From the NCBI GenBank assembly GCA_016936505.1, contig JAFGXS010000011.1, positions 1 to 64,000 of the forward strand: a stretch of DNA of 64,000 nt, read 5' to 3'. Below, in pieces: positions 52,824 to 62,463 of this stretch. Source of the DNA: Bacteroidales bacterium. Lineage in GTDB: Bacteria > Bacteroidota > Bacteroidia > Bacteroidales > F082. The position numbers were made by a program, and so were the translations under genes. Each line of letters begins with the position of its first letter. Within the stretch, counting starts at the first letter, position 1. The notes under the pieces are model-generated. The model made no database searches. It saw only the letters and a program-made list of their open reading frames with translations, and was not told the DNA's origin.

Positions 52824-55673
52824 TTATTTCAGCGGTTTATCGCCTGTATGCAATTTACTATCTATTTTCTGAACATGCAACGCTCCGAGTTCTTTCTCAA
52901 ATGATTGCCAACGGTTCCCAATACAAACCATATCACACTTAATATCTAAGTAAGGGCAATCGCACTGTAGAAATACTTTGTCAATAATCTTTTGCTGTCC
53001 TATATTATGGAACCTTGAGGAACCCGTAGCGGGACTTCCTGAAGCCGGACGTGAAATCAACGTTAGTTGTCCTTCTTCAAAGTACCTTTTTACATGCTTC
53101 CAGGCCCCCATATTAGCAGGTTCTTCCTGAGACCAAACATATGTTTTGACATTCTTATATTTTTCAAGCAACTCCTTTACCTGTTCTTTCGGGAAAGGAT
53201 AAAGCTGCTCCAATCGAACCAAAGCTATTGTTTCATCATTACGTGTTTCCTGCTCTGTTTGCAGATCGTAATACACTTTTCCGGTACAAAATACAAGACG
53301 TCTTACCTTTTCAGGCTTCACAAAGCTATCATCTATTACTTCTTTAAATCCACCCTGAATAAAATCATTTAAAGGGGAAACTGCTTTTGGGTGTCTCAAT
53401 AAACTCTTTGGTGTAAACACAATCAAAGGCTTACGCAACGGACGTTTTACCTGTCTTCTAAGCAAATGGAAAAAGTTTGCAGGAGTTGTACAATTGGCAA
53501 TCTGAATATTATTTTCAGCAGTCAGGTTCAGATAACGTTCAATTCTGGCACTGGAATGTTCAGGCCCCTGACCTTCAAATCCATGGGGCAGTAACATAAC
53601 TAAACCATTCATCACATTCCATTTTTCTTCGGCACTGCTAATGAACTGATCAAAAATAACCTGAGCAGTATTGGCAAAATCACCAAATTGTGCTTCCCAG
53701 ATGGTCAATGTATTGGGTGCTGCCAAAGCATAACCATACTCAAAACCCAAAACACCATATTCTGACAATGATGAATTATAAACCTCAAATTTAGATTGAC
53801 CTTCCTGAATATTGTTCAAAGGAATATATTGCTCTTCTGAGTCTTCCAAACGCATCACTGAATGACGGTGCGAGAAGGTACCACGTTCCACATCCTGCCC
53901 ACTCAAACGAACTGGATTACCTTCGGTTAATAAGCTTCCATAAGCCAATAGCTCTCCCATAGCCCAATCCATCATTCCATCTTTCAGCACCATATCTTTG
54001 CGCTGTTTTTGTAGCCTCACAGTTTTCCTGTAGAAACTCATCTTTTCAGGTAAATCGGTTATTTTATCTGCTACTTTTAAGAGCAGATCCCGAGAAACAA
54101 AAGTGTCAGGAGAACGCTCAAAGTCTCCATCTTTTGCCTTCGGAATTTCTTTCCAGATTTCATGAAGAAAGTTTGAAATATTGGTTTTGCTATGATTTTT
54201 TGAGCTATCATAGTTTTGCTCTAACTTATCATTAAAATGATTTTCACTTTCACTGCACTCTTCTTCAGTTGTGATCCCTTGTTTCAGTAATTCTTGTTTA
54301 TATATAGCATATGCATCCTGATGTTTCTCTATGGCCTTGTACAGCAAAGGTTGGGTAAATCTGGGTTCATCCCCCTCGTTATGTCCGTAACGACGGTAGC
54401 ACAAAATATCTATAAAAACATCGCGATGAAATTTATTTCTGAATTCCATGGCAAGCTGTACCGTAAACACAACAGCTTCAGCATCATCACCATTAACATG
54501 AAATACTGGCGAAAGTGTAGTCTTAGCAACATCTGTACAATAAGTACTGCTTCGGGCATCAAGGTAATTTGTAGTAAACCCAACCTGATTATTGATAACC
54601 AAATGAATCGTTCCTCCGGTTGAATACCCTTTTAAATCTGACATTTGAACCACCTCGTAAACAACACCTTGCCCCGCAATAGATGAGTCGCCGTGAATCA
54701 AAATCGGAGCAATTTTATTTTGATCTCCTTTTGAAAAGCGATCAAGTTTGGAGCGTGTAATTCCTTCCACAACAGGATCAACAGCTTCCAGATGCGAAGG
54801 ATTTGGTGCTAAAGTAAATTTGACCTTTTTCCCCTGACTTGTTTTACGCTCTCTAGTATAACCCAAATGATATTTAACATCACCTAAAAGGTTTTCATCA
54901 GCAAACTCCATACCTTCAAACTCAGAAAAGACCTCTTCAAAGGGCTTACGAAGTATATTCACCAACACATTCAGTCTTCCGCGATGCGACATGCCAATGA
55001 CAAACTCTTCTATTCCCAACTCAGTACCTTTCTCCATTACAGCATCAAGTGCCGGAATCAAAGCCTCTGCACCTTCAAGCGAAAAACGTTTTTGTCCGGG
55101 AAATTTTTTCTGCAGAAATTTCTCAAAATACACCGCTCTTCTCAATTTCCTGAGAATGAGCTTTTTTTCTTCTACCGAATAATGGGGTCTGTTTTTAGTT
55201 TTCTCAAAAGAATTCCTAAGCCAGTTAACCGTTTCCTGATCACGGATAAACATGTATTCAACTCCTAAAGAGTGGCAATAGGTTTCTTCAAGAAAGGCTA
55301 CTATATCTCTCAGTTTGGCAGGCCCTAAACCAATCTCGTTTCCGGCAAGAAAAGTATGGTCAAGATCTTTCGGTTCCAAACCGTAATTTTCAATGTCCAA
55401 TGTTGGTTTGTATTCTCTTCTTTTGCGAACCGGATTTGTTTTGGTAAATAAATGACCTCTCCTGCGATAATCATTGATTAAATTGATCACTTTAAACTCA
55501 TTTGGAGTTTCCAGTTTACCAGAAGATGTGCTATAGGAACTCAGAGCAAACTGAAAACCTCCAAAAAACATTCTCCAACCTGGTTCAACCAAATCGGGGT
55601 TCTCCTGAAATTTCCTGTAAAGATCCTCAATAACAGAAGGATCTGAATTATTTAGAAAGTTTAAATCGTCCAT
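52824..55673 (-). CDS. sucA: 2-oxoglutarate dehydrogenase E1
   Basis: GMSHRGRLNVLVNILRKP, GDSSIAGQGVVYEV, CYRRYGHNEGDEPRFTQPLLYKAI, HSVMRLEDSEEQYIPL. Confidence 0.96.
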   Translation of the reverse strand: MDDLNFLNNSDPSVIEDLYRKFQENPDLVEPGWRMFFGGFQFALSSYSTSSGKLETPNEFKVINLINDYRRRGHLFTKTNPVRKRREYKPTLDIENYGLEPKDLDHTFLAGNEIGLGPAKLRDIVAFLEETYCHSLGVEYMFIRDQETVNWLRNSFEKTKNRPHYSVEEKKLILRKLRRAVYFEKFLQKKFPGQKRFSLEGAEALIPALDAVMEKGTELGIEEFVIGMSHRGRLNVLVNILRKPFEEVFSEFEGMEFADENLLGDVKYHLGYTRERKTSQGKKVKFTLAPNPSHLEAVDPVVEGITRSKLDRFSKGDQNKIAPILIHGDSSIAGQGVVYEVVQMSDLKGYSTGGTIHLVINNQVGFTTNYLDARSSTYCTDVAKTTLSPVFHVNGDDAEAVVFTVQLAMEFRNKFHRDVFIDILCYRRYGHNEGDEPRFTQPLLYKAIEKHQDAYAIYKQELLKQGITTEEECSESENHFNDKLEQNYDSSKNHSKTNISNFLHEIWKEIPKAKDGDFERSPDTFVSRDLLLKVADKITDLPEKMSFYRKTVRLQKQRKDMVLKDGMMDWAMGELLAYGSLLTEGNPVRLSGQDVERGTFSHRHSVMRLEDSEEQYIPLNNIQEGQSKFEVYNSSLSEYGVLGFEYGYALAAPNTLTIWEAQFGDFANTAQVIFDQFISSAEEKWNVMNGLVMLLPHGFEGQGPEHSSARIERYLNLTAENNIQIANCTTPANFFHLLRRQVKRPLRKPLIVFTPKSLLRHPKAVSPLNDFIQGGFKEVIDDSFVKPEKVRRLVFCTGKVYYDLQTEQETRNDETIALVRLEQLYPFPKEQVKELLEKYKNVKTYVWSQEEPANMGAWKHVKRYFEEGQLTLISRPASGSPATGSSRFHNIGQQKIIDKVFLQCDCPYLDIKCDMVCIGNRWQSFEKELGALHVQKIDSKLHTGDKPLK

Positions 55674-55697
55674 TGATGACTACAAATAATTTAGGTA

Positions 55698-55705
55698 CAA
55701 AATTA
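55698..55705 (-). promoter_or_regulatory. Bacteroidota -7 promoter element for sucAB
   Basis: Minus-strand TAATTTTG, 25 nt upstream of the sucA ATG. Confidence 0.5.
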
Positions 55706-55810
55706 CTATATTTTATATGTGGTTGCTATGAAAACAATAATAAAACACCCAAAAAAACCTAAAAATCAGAAGAGAGAAAATATAAAGCACAAAATTCGCC
55801 TATATCAAAT

Positions 55811-55840
55811 AAAAAAGGCCGCCCAAAAAGAGCAGCCTTG
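55811..55840 (-). terminator. Terminator of the ferredoxin gene
   Basis: Minus-strand AAGGCTGCTC-TTTTT-GGGCGGCCTTTTTT (stem with G-U wobbles, U tract). Confidence 0.75.
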
Positions 55841-55860
55841 ATTCTTTAAAAGAATAATCT

Positions 55861-56031
55861 TTATTCCGGATGAATAGCTTCTACAGGGCAAACATCTGCA
55901 CAAGCGCCGCAATCGGTGCACAAATCAGCATCAATTACATAAAAATCACCTTCAGAGATAGCTTCAACCGGGCATTCATCAATGCAACTGCCACAAGCAG
56001 TACATAAATCAGGATCAATTTTATAAGCCAT
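55861..56031 (-). CDS. 2x[4Fe-4S] ferredoxin (56 aa)
   Basis: My translation: MAYKIDPDLCTACGSCIDECPVEAISEGDFYVIDADLCTDCGACADVCPVEAIHPE*; two CxxCxxCxxxCP clusters. Below the ORF-track length cutoff. Confidence 0.95.
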   Translation of the reverse strand: MAYKIDPDLCTACGSCIDECPVEAISEGDFYVIDADLCTDCGACADVCPVEAIHPE

Positions 56032-56321
56032 AACAATTACTTTTTTGAAATTAGTCCGACAAATATAGAATGAAACTCCAAAACTTAGTTTAAAAAAATG
56101 TTATAAAACTTTATTTTTAATCAATCTTAATTGTTCAATTTACACCTTGTTTGAAATTTAGATTGTGTATAATTAAGCATGCCTTTCTGTGAAATACTAA
56201 CAAAATGGTTTTGCAACAATCTTTATAACAGATATTTATAACATATTTATCTTATTCATATATTTAACTCAAACGTTTTAAAAAAAAAGGTCATCTTTTA
56301 TGTCGGGGAAAAGAATTGACG

Positions 56322-56329
56322 TAATTTTG
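56322..56329 (+). promoter_or_regulatory. Bacteroidota -7 promoter element for korAB
   Basis: TAATTTTG upstream of ATG 56360; lies inside the ORF-track N-terminal extension. Confidence 0.55.
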
Positions 56330-56359
56330 CCGGTACCATTAACCGTAATTTTTAGCGTA

Positions 56360-58201
56360 ATGAAAAAAGATAAAGTAGTTGAAATTGAAGAGGCTGTCGT
56401 AAGATTCGCAGGGGATTCCGGAGACGGAATGCAGTTAACCGGTAGTCTTTTCTCTGATTCAACAGCCTTTGCAGGAAACGATTTTGCCACTTTCCCTGAT
56501 TTTCCATCAGAAATCAGAGCACCACAAGGTACCGTATCAGGCGTTTCCGGCTTTCAAATCCATTTTGGCCATAAAAATATTTATACCACCGGCGATTTAG
56601 CTGATGTTCTGGTTGCTATGAACCCAGCATCATTAATTGCCAATATGAAATGGGCAAAAAATGATGCTATTATCATTGTAAACAGCGATGAATTTACAGA
56701 AAAAAACCTTGAAAAAGCAGGTTACAAAGAAAATCCGCTGGAAAATAATTCTTTATCAGGTCATCTTTTAGTGCAAGTTCCTTTAAGCACATTAACCTAT
56801 GAAGCTGTAAAAGAACTGGATTTGGATAACAAGTCTGTGATGAAATCCAAAAATATGTTTGCCCTTGGGATCATCTACTATCTGTTCAACAGAGACTACA
56901 CCAAAACATTTGCTTTTTTTGAGTCCAAGTTTAAAAAGAACCCTTTAATTGTTGAAGCCAACAAAAAGGTGCTTACTGCTGGATACAATTTTGCCGAAAC
57001 ACTGGAAGTATTCAAAAATACTTTCCGTATCGAAAAAGCAGAACTGGAAAAAGGACGTTACCGTAATGTAACAGGAAACCAGGCCACCGCATGGGGGCTA
57101 ATGGCAGCTGCTGAACGTTCAGGAAGAAATCTTTTCCTTGGTTCATATCCTATTACACCGGCTACCGACATTTTACAGGAACTGGCTAAACATAAACAGT
57201 TTACCTGCATTACTCAGCAAGCGGAAGATGAAATTGCCGGTATTGTATCAACCATTGGCGCCAGCTATGCAGGTTCAATGGCTGTAACAACAACCTCAGG
57301 ACCAGGTTTATCATTAAAAAGTGAGGCCATTGGTTTGGCAATTATGACTGAATTACCTATGGTGATTGTGGATGTTCAACGTGGCGGACCGTCAACTGGC
57401 TTACCTACTAAATCGGAACAATCTGACCTGATGCAGGCACTATACGGACGTAATGGAGACGCTCCCTGTATCGTTATAGCAGCTACAAGTGCCACTGATG
57501 CATTTTATTCTGCATACGAAGCAGCTAAACTGGCTATGGAACATATGACACCCGTAATTCTTCTTACCGATGGTTCTATTGGTAACGGTTCAGAAGTATT
57601 TAAAATTATCAAAACTTCTGATTTACCTGCTATCAATCCTCCCATTGTTGAAGCCAATGATCCTGAATATAAACCTTATAAAAGAGATCCTGAAACACTG
57701 GCACGCAGATGGGCTATTCCCGGAACTGCAGGATTAAGACACCGTCTCGGGGGACTGGAAAAAGAAGACATCACGGGTAATGTATCTCATGATCCTTTGA
57801 ACCATGAAAAAATGGTAAAACTACGTCAGGAGAAAGTTGAACGTGTAGCCAATTACATCTCCGACCTGAAAGTGGATGGGGCTGATGATGCTGACTTACT
57901 GGTTGTAGGTTGGGGAAGCACTTATGGTGTATTGATGACTGCTGTCGAAGAAATGCAGGCTGAAGGAAAATCAATTAGCCTTGCTCAGTTCAAACACATT
58001 ATGCCCATGCCTAAAAACACTCTTGAAGTCTTATCCAAATTCAAAAGGATTTTGGTTTGCGAAAACAACATGGGACAGTTTGTAAGCTACCTGCGTATGC
58101 AGTTTCCTGAACTCAGATATGAACAATATAACAAGGTGCAAGGCTTACCCTTTATGGTATCTGAACTAAAACAGAAATTTGAATCGCTCTTAAACGAATA
58201 G
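56360..58201 (+). CDS. korA: 2-oxoacid (2-oxoglutarate):ferredoxin oxidoreductase, fused gamma-alpha subunit
   Basis: RFAGDSGDGMQLTGSLF gamma domain; LGSYPITPATDILQELAKH; GPSTGLPTKSEQSDLMQALYGRNGD; start trimmed to MKKDKVVEIEE. Confidence 0.93.
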   Translation: MKKDKVVEIEEAVVRFAGDSGDGMQLTGSLFSDSTAFAGNDFATFPDFPSEIRAPQGTVSGVSGFQIHFGHKNIYTTGDLADVLVAMNPASLIANMKWAKNDAIIIVNSDEFTEKNLEKAGYKENPLENNSLSGHLLVQVPLSTLTYEAVKELDLDNKSVMKSKNMFALGIIYYLFNRDYTKTFAFFESKFKKNPLIVEANKKVLTAGYNFAETLEVFKNTFRIEKAELEKGRYRNVTGNQATAWGLMAAAERSGRNLFLGSYPITPATDILQELAKHKQFTCITQQAEDEIAGIVSTIGASYAGSMAVTTTSGPGLSLKSEAIGLAIMTELPMVIVDVQRGGPSTGLPTKSEQSDLMQALYGRNGDAPCIVIAATSATDAFYSAYEAAKLAMEHMTPVILLTDGSIGNGSEVFKIIKTSDLPAINPPIVEANDPEYKPYKRDPETLARRWAIPGTAGLRHRLGGLEKEDITGNVSHDPLNHEKMVKLRQEKVERVANYISDLKVDGADDADLLVVGWGSTYGVLMTAVEEMQAEGKSISLAQFKHIMPMPKNTLEVLSKFKRILVCENNMGQFVSYLRMQFPELRYEQYNKVQGLPFMVSELKQKFESLLNE

Positions 58202-58203
58202 AC

Positions 58204-59247
58204 ATGGAACAAAAAATAGAACCTAAAGCAATCACACTTTCAAAAGAAGATTTTGGAAGCGATCAAATGGTAAAATGGTGTCCGGGTTGTGGAGATCACG
58301 CTATATTACGGTCAGTTGAAAATGTTTTCCCAAAAGTTGGTGAAGAACTCGGATATAAAAAAGAAGACTTTGTTGTAGTATCGGGTATCGGTTGTTCATC
58401 ACGTTTTCCTTATTATATGAACACGTATGGAATTCATGGAATTCACGGACGTCCGGCACCTTTGGCAATGGGCATCAAACTAGCTAATCCTAAACTGAGC
58501 GTATGGCTCATCAGTGGTGATGGCGACTCAATGGCTATCGGCGGAAATCACTTCATCCATATTGCCCGCAGAAATCCTGACATCAACTATCTGATGTTCA
58601 ACAATAAAATTTATGGTTTAACCAAAGGTCAATATTCACCCACCACTCCTAAAGGACAAAAAACAAAAACTTCTCCACAAGGAAGTTTTGAAGCACCTTT
58701 CAATCCTGGTGAATTAGTTATTGGTGCCCGTGGAAAATTCTTTGCCCGTGCACTTGACTCTAACCCCAAACTGATGCAGGATGTTTTTTTGGCTGCTGCA
58801 TTGCACCATGGAGCATCTATTGTTGAGATTTTACAAAACTGTGTTATTTTCAACAATAAAATCCACGCACTCATCACCAATAAAGAAACCAAAGACGATA
58901 ACCAGATTGTTCTTGAAGCCGGAAAACCCATGCTGTTTGGTAAAGAAAAGAACAAAGGTTTGAAATTGGATGGAACCAAACTCAAAGTAGTTAAATTAGG
59001 TGAAGATGGTGTTACTTTAGATGACATTCTGGTTCATGACCCAACCACTGAAGATGCAGGCATTCATATGATGCTGTCAGCCATGGCTCCGCCTGAATTT
59101 CCTGCTGCTTTTGGTGTTATTCGTGCCGTTGAAGGCGAAACACTGGAAGATGCTGTATGGAATTCTGTGGAACACGAAAAAGAAGTTTCTCCATACAAAA
59201 CTATGGACGATCTGATGAACAGTGGAAATACCTGGGAAATCGATTAA
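58204..59247 (+). CDS. korB: 2-oxoacid (2-oxoglutarate):ferredoxin oxidoreductase beta subunit
   Basis: KWCPGCGDHAILRSVENV, GIGCSSRFPYYMNTYGIHGIHGRPAPLAMGIKLANP, GDGDSMAIGGNHFIHIARRN. Confidence 0.94.
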   Translation: MEQKIEPKAITLSKEDFGSDQMVKWCPGCGDHAILRSVENVFPKVGEELGYKKEDFVVVSGIGCSSRFPYYMNTYGIHGIHGRPAPLAMGIKLANPKLSVWLISGDGDSMAIGGNHFIHIARRNPDINYLMFNNKIYGLTKGQYSPTTPKGQKTKTSPQGSFEAPFNPGELVIGARGKFFARALDSNPKLMQDVFLAAALHHGASIVEILQNCVIFNNKIHALITNKETKDDNQIVLEAGKPMLFGKEKNKGLKLDGTKLKVVKLGEDGVTLDDILVHDPTTEDAGIHMMLSAMAPPEFPAAFGVIRAVEGETLEDAVWNSVEHEKEVSPYKTMDDLMNSGNTWEID

Positions 59248-59265
59248 CTTTCTTTAAACTTAGAT

Positions 59266-59292
59266 AAAAAGCCGGCATAGTCCGGCTTTTTT
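59266..59292 (+). terminator. Rho-independent terminator of korAB
   Basis: AAAAAGCCGG-CATAGT-CCGGCTTTTTTT. Confidence 0.9.
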
Positions 59293-59463
59293 TATACCAA
59301 TAATATGAAAATACATAAATATATGCAATCGTTTCCGTGATCAAACTAACATATTACATAGCTAACAAAAAAAATTTATACCACTAATAATGAATTGTTT
59401 ATAAACAAAATTCAGAATCATTACATGTTAAGAGATATTGAAAACAGGGTATATAAAAAGCTT

Positions 59464-59471
59464 TACTTTTG
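59464..59471 (+). promoter_or_regulatory. Bacteroidota -7 promoter element for pyk
   Basis: TACTTTTG 20 nt upstream of ATG 59491; TTG about 23 nt further upstream. Confidence 0.6.
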
Positions 59472-59490
59472 CAAAAAATAAATATTTCCT

Positions 59491-60906
59491 ATGGCACGAA
59501 AAGTTAAAATTGTAGCCACATTAGGCCCGGCAACCGATAACCCAGCCAGTATAAAAAAGCTTATCAAAGCAGGGGCAAATGTTTTTCGATTAAATTTCTC
59601 CTACGGAACACATGAAAGCCACCAGGCAAGTTACAATCGCATAAGGGAAGCAGCTAAGAAACTTGGCAAAGACGTTGCTATTATGCAGGACATTTGTGGT
59701 CCTAAAATAAGAATTAAAGGAATGAAAGGCAGTCGTGAGGTAAGAAAAGGAGACACGCTATACTTATCAAAAAAGGAACACGGGGATGCTTTTTCCATTA
59801 CTTACCCGCAGCTTATCGATCAGTTAAACGTTGGTGATGAGATATATTTTGCCGACGGCAGTGTGAAGGCCCGCGTTGAATCCAAAGACGAAGTGACACT
59901 TGTTTTAAAATCTCTTACCCGGGGAACACTGCGCGAAGGAAAAGGGGTAAATATTCCCCGATCTGGAATTGTAATGTCGGCACTAACAGAAAAAGATAAA
60001 AGCGATCTGCAGTTTGCAGCAAAAATTGGTATTGATCTGGTTGCAGTATCTTTTGTTGAGAGTAAAGAAGACGTTTTAGAAGCTAAAAATATTTTGAGAG
60101 AACACAACTCAGATGCCTGGATCATTGCAAAAATTGAACGTAAAGCGGCTCTCAAAAATATGGACGAAATACTCAGTGAGGCTGACGGAATTATGGTAGC
60201 GCGTGGCGATTTAGGAGTTGAATCAGGACTGTACACCTTACCAGCACTTCAAAAAGAAATCATCAGAAAAGCCAATGCAAAAGCACTGCCGGTAATTACT
60301 GCTACTCAGATGCTGACCTCCATGTTACACTCTCCCTACCCTACCCGCGCAGAAATATCAGATATTGCCAATGCTGTTTTTGATGGTTCTGATGCTGTTA
60401 TGCTTTCTGACGAAACTGCTGTAGGCGAATTTCCTATTGAAGCTGTTAAGGTTATGGCTCATACACTTCAAACCACAGAAAAGGAATATCCTTTCCTTAA
60501 ACATTTTGAATCTTGTAAAAAAGGTGAAGCCTTTGCCCATGCTGCAGCAGACATCTCTTCGACAATAAAAAGTAAAGCTATTGCCAGTATCACAACCTCA
60601 GGAGCCACAGTAAGACAAATTGCAAAATTCAGACCTCATAAAAATATCTATGCCGTTACATTTAACGAACGTCTAAAAAGCAAGATGGCATTGGTTTGGG
60701 GTGTTGAAAAAACCTACATGATTGACCGTGACGTAAGTGAAACAAAACTAATTTATCAATTTCTTAAACAAATTGACAATCCTTCCGACCGCTTTATCAT
60801 TACCATGGGAACCAAAACCGGAATAAAAGGGCACACCAGTATGGTTCGATTAATCGATCAGATTGAGCGAGAAAATATCTTCCAAAGGTTCGATAAAGAG
60901 GAATAA
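59491..60906 (+). CDS. pyk: Pyruvate kinase
   Basis: KIVATLGPATDNPASIKKLIKAGANVFRLNFSYG, MQDICGPKIRIKGM, IMVARGDLGVE, ITATQMLTSMLHSPYPTRAEISDIANAVFDGSDAVMLSDETAVGEFP. Confidence 0.96.
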   Translation: MARKVKIVATLGPATDNPASIKKLIKAGANVFRLNFSYGTHESHQASYNRIREAAKKLGKDVAIMQDICGPKIRIKGMKGSREVRKGDTLYLSKKEHGDAFSITYPQLIDQLNVGDEIYFADGSVKARVESKDEVTLVLKSLTRGTLREGKGVNIPRSGIVMSALTEKDKSDLQFAAKIGIDLVAVSFVESKEDVLEAKNILREHNSDAWIIAKIERKAALKNMDEILSEADGIMVARGDLGVESGLYTLPALQKEIIRKANAKALPVITATQMLTSMLHSPYPTRAEISDIANAVFDGSDAVMLSDETAVGEFPIEAVKVMAHTLQTTEKEYPFLKHFESCKKGEAFAHAAADISSTIKSKAIASITTSGATVRQIAKFRPHKNIYAVTFNERLKSKMALVWGVEKTYMIDRDVSETKLIYQFLKQIDNPSDRFIITMGTKTGIKGHTSMVRLIDQIERENIFQRFDKEE

Positions 60907-60971
60907 TTCATCTTATATAATTTTTTGCATATCATTCTGTCTGACAATTCAGCTTTTTGTATTTTTACTCA

Positions 60972-62297
60972 ATGCTAGAGAAGTTTAAAGAAAATATCAA
61001 AAAGCTGAATCTTATCAATTCCTCCGACACTATTTTAATTGCTGCTAGTGGAGGGATTGACTCAATGGTTCTTACACACTTATTATTACAGGCTGGTTAC
61101 AAATGTGCTCTGGTTCATTGTAATTTCCTGTTACGTGGTGCAGAATCTGATGGCGATGAAGCTTTCATATTGAGCGAAGCCAAACGACTTGGCATTCCCT
61201 TGTTCCTTAATAAATGTAATGCACTCAGCCAGGTGCAAACAGAAGGAATCAGTGTGGAAATGGCCGCCCGCGCTTTACGCTACGATTGGTTTGACAAACT
61301 AATGCAATCCGGCAACTTTAACAAACTGGCAACCGGACATCACCTCAACGACGACCAGGAAACTTTTTTTATTAAGTTATTTCGGGGCTCTGGACTTTCA
61401 GGAATTAAAGGAATTCCTGTACAAAGAGATTATATTATCCGTCCGTTAATGTTTTTTACCAGAGAAGAAATCGAGGTTTATGCTAAAGAAAACCATATTC
61501 TTTTCAGAGAAGATTCTTCAAACTCAGGAGATGCCTTTTTGCGAAACCGAATCCGTCATCATTTACTTCCCTACATGGAAAATGAATTTCCGGGTAGCCG
61601 AAAAGCATTGAATAGCTCTATTGAAAAGTTAAAAGAAGAAGAAGAGCTTTTCTCAACAATGGTTGGTGAAAAAAGGAAAACATTAATTCTTTCCGATGGC
61701 ATTGAAATTAAAATCGACAAAGAAGAATTGAATAAAATTCCTGAACCTTTATTCTATTATATTCTTGAACCTTATGGATTTACAAGGGATCAGAGCAATA
61801 AAATACTTCAGACTTCAGGATCTGAACAAACAGGGCAGTTTTTTAATTCTTTTAAATATACATTGCTCAACGACAGAGAATATTTATTTATCAGAGCCAG
61901 ACAAGACACCGAAATTCAAAGTTTTAAAATTGATTCCTTTATCAATGCTCCGGAAAATCCGATTCATCTGGAATTCGAACTCATAGAACGAACTTCCGAC
62001 TTTAATTTTGAGAGCAATCCCAACACTGCATATTTTGATGTCGAAAAACTGGAATTGCCTCTTACATTACGGCACTGGCAAAACGCTGACAGCTTTATTC
62101 CCTTTGGAATGAAAGGTAAAAAATTACTTAGCGATTTCTTTATAGATCAGAAAGTAAATCGGTTTGACAAAGAAAAAATATGGTTGTTGATTTCCGGAGA
62201 AACAATTATTTGGGTTGTAGGTTTAAGAAGTTCAGATAATTTTCGTGTTCAGAACAAAACAGAAAAAATTCTGAAAATCACCTACATAAAAAAATAG
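60972..62297 (+). CDS. tilS: tRNA(Ile)-lysidine synthase
   Basis: IAASGGIDSMVLTHLLLQ PP-loop, ATGHHLNDDQETFFIKLFRGSGLSGIKGI, LRNRIRHHLLP; start trimmed to MLEKFKENI. Confidence 0.95.
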   Translation: MLEKFKENIKKLNLINSSDTILIAASGGIDSMVLTHLLLQAGYKCALVHCNFLLRGAESDGDEAFILSEAKRLGIPLFLNKCNALSQVQTEGISVEMAARALRYDWFDKLMQSGNFNKLATGHHLNDDQETFFIKLFRGSGLSGIKGIPVQRDYIIRPLMFFTREEIEVYAKENHILFREDSSNSGDAFLRNRIRHHLLPYMENEFPGSRKALNSSIEKLKEEEELFSTMVGEKRKTLILSDGIEIKIDKEELNKIPEPLFYYILEPYGFTRDQSNKILQTSGSEQTGQFFNSFKYTLLNDREYLFIRARQDTEIQSFKIDSFINAPENPIHLEFELIERTSDFNFESNPNTAYFDVEKLELPLTLRHWQNADSFIPFGMKGKKLLSDFFIDQKVNRFDKEKIWLLISGETIIWVVGLRSSDNFRVQNKTEKILKITYIKK

Positions 62298-62386
62298 ACT
62301 TTGAACTTTAAGATTTTTTATGAGACAGTGGCTCTCTAACTGTCAATCAACAAGGTTTTTACTCAAAAATAATCCAAAGAAAATTC

Positions 62387-62394
62387 TATTTTTG
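62387..62394 (+). promoter_or_regulatory. Bacteroidota -7 promoter element for dsbD-like gene
   Basis: TATTTTTG matches TAnnTTTG about 70 nt upstream of ATG 62464. Confidence 0.4.
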
Positions 62395-62463
62395 CATTTC
62401 CTGTGGAAAAACTAAATTAGTAAAATTTCATTTTTCAGGGTTCACAACAGAATAATAGATTAC

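Noticed and set aside
56032-56299. AT-rich 268-nt gap between ferredoxin and korA as a possible ncRNA or riboswitch
   Set aside because: No recognisable conserved structure; parsimoniously a divergent promoter region.
58629-59027. 132-aa antisense ORF inside korB
   Set aside because: Shadow ORF opposite a conserved coding sequence.
59820-60236. 138-aa antisense ORF inside pyk
   Set aside because: Shadow ORF opposite conserved pyruvate kinase motifs; no promoter or domain support.
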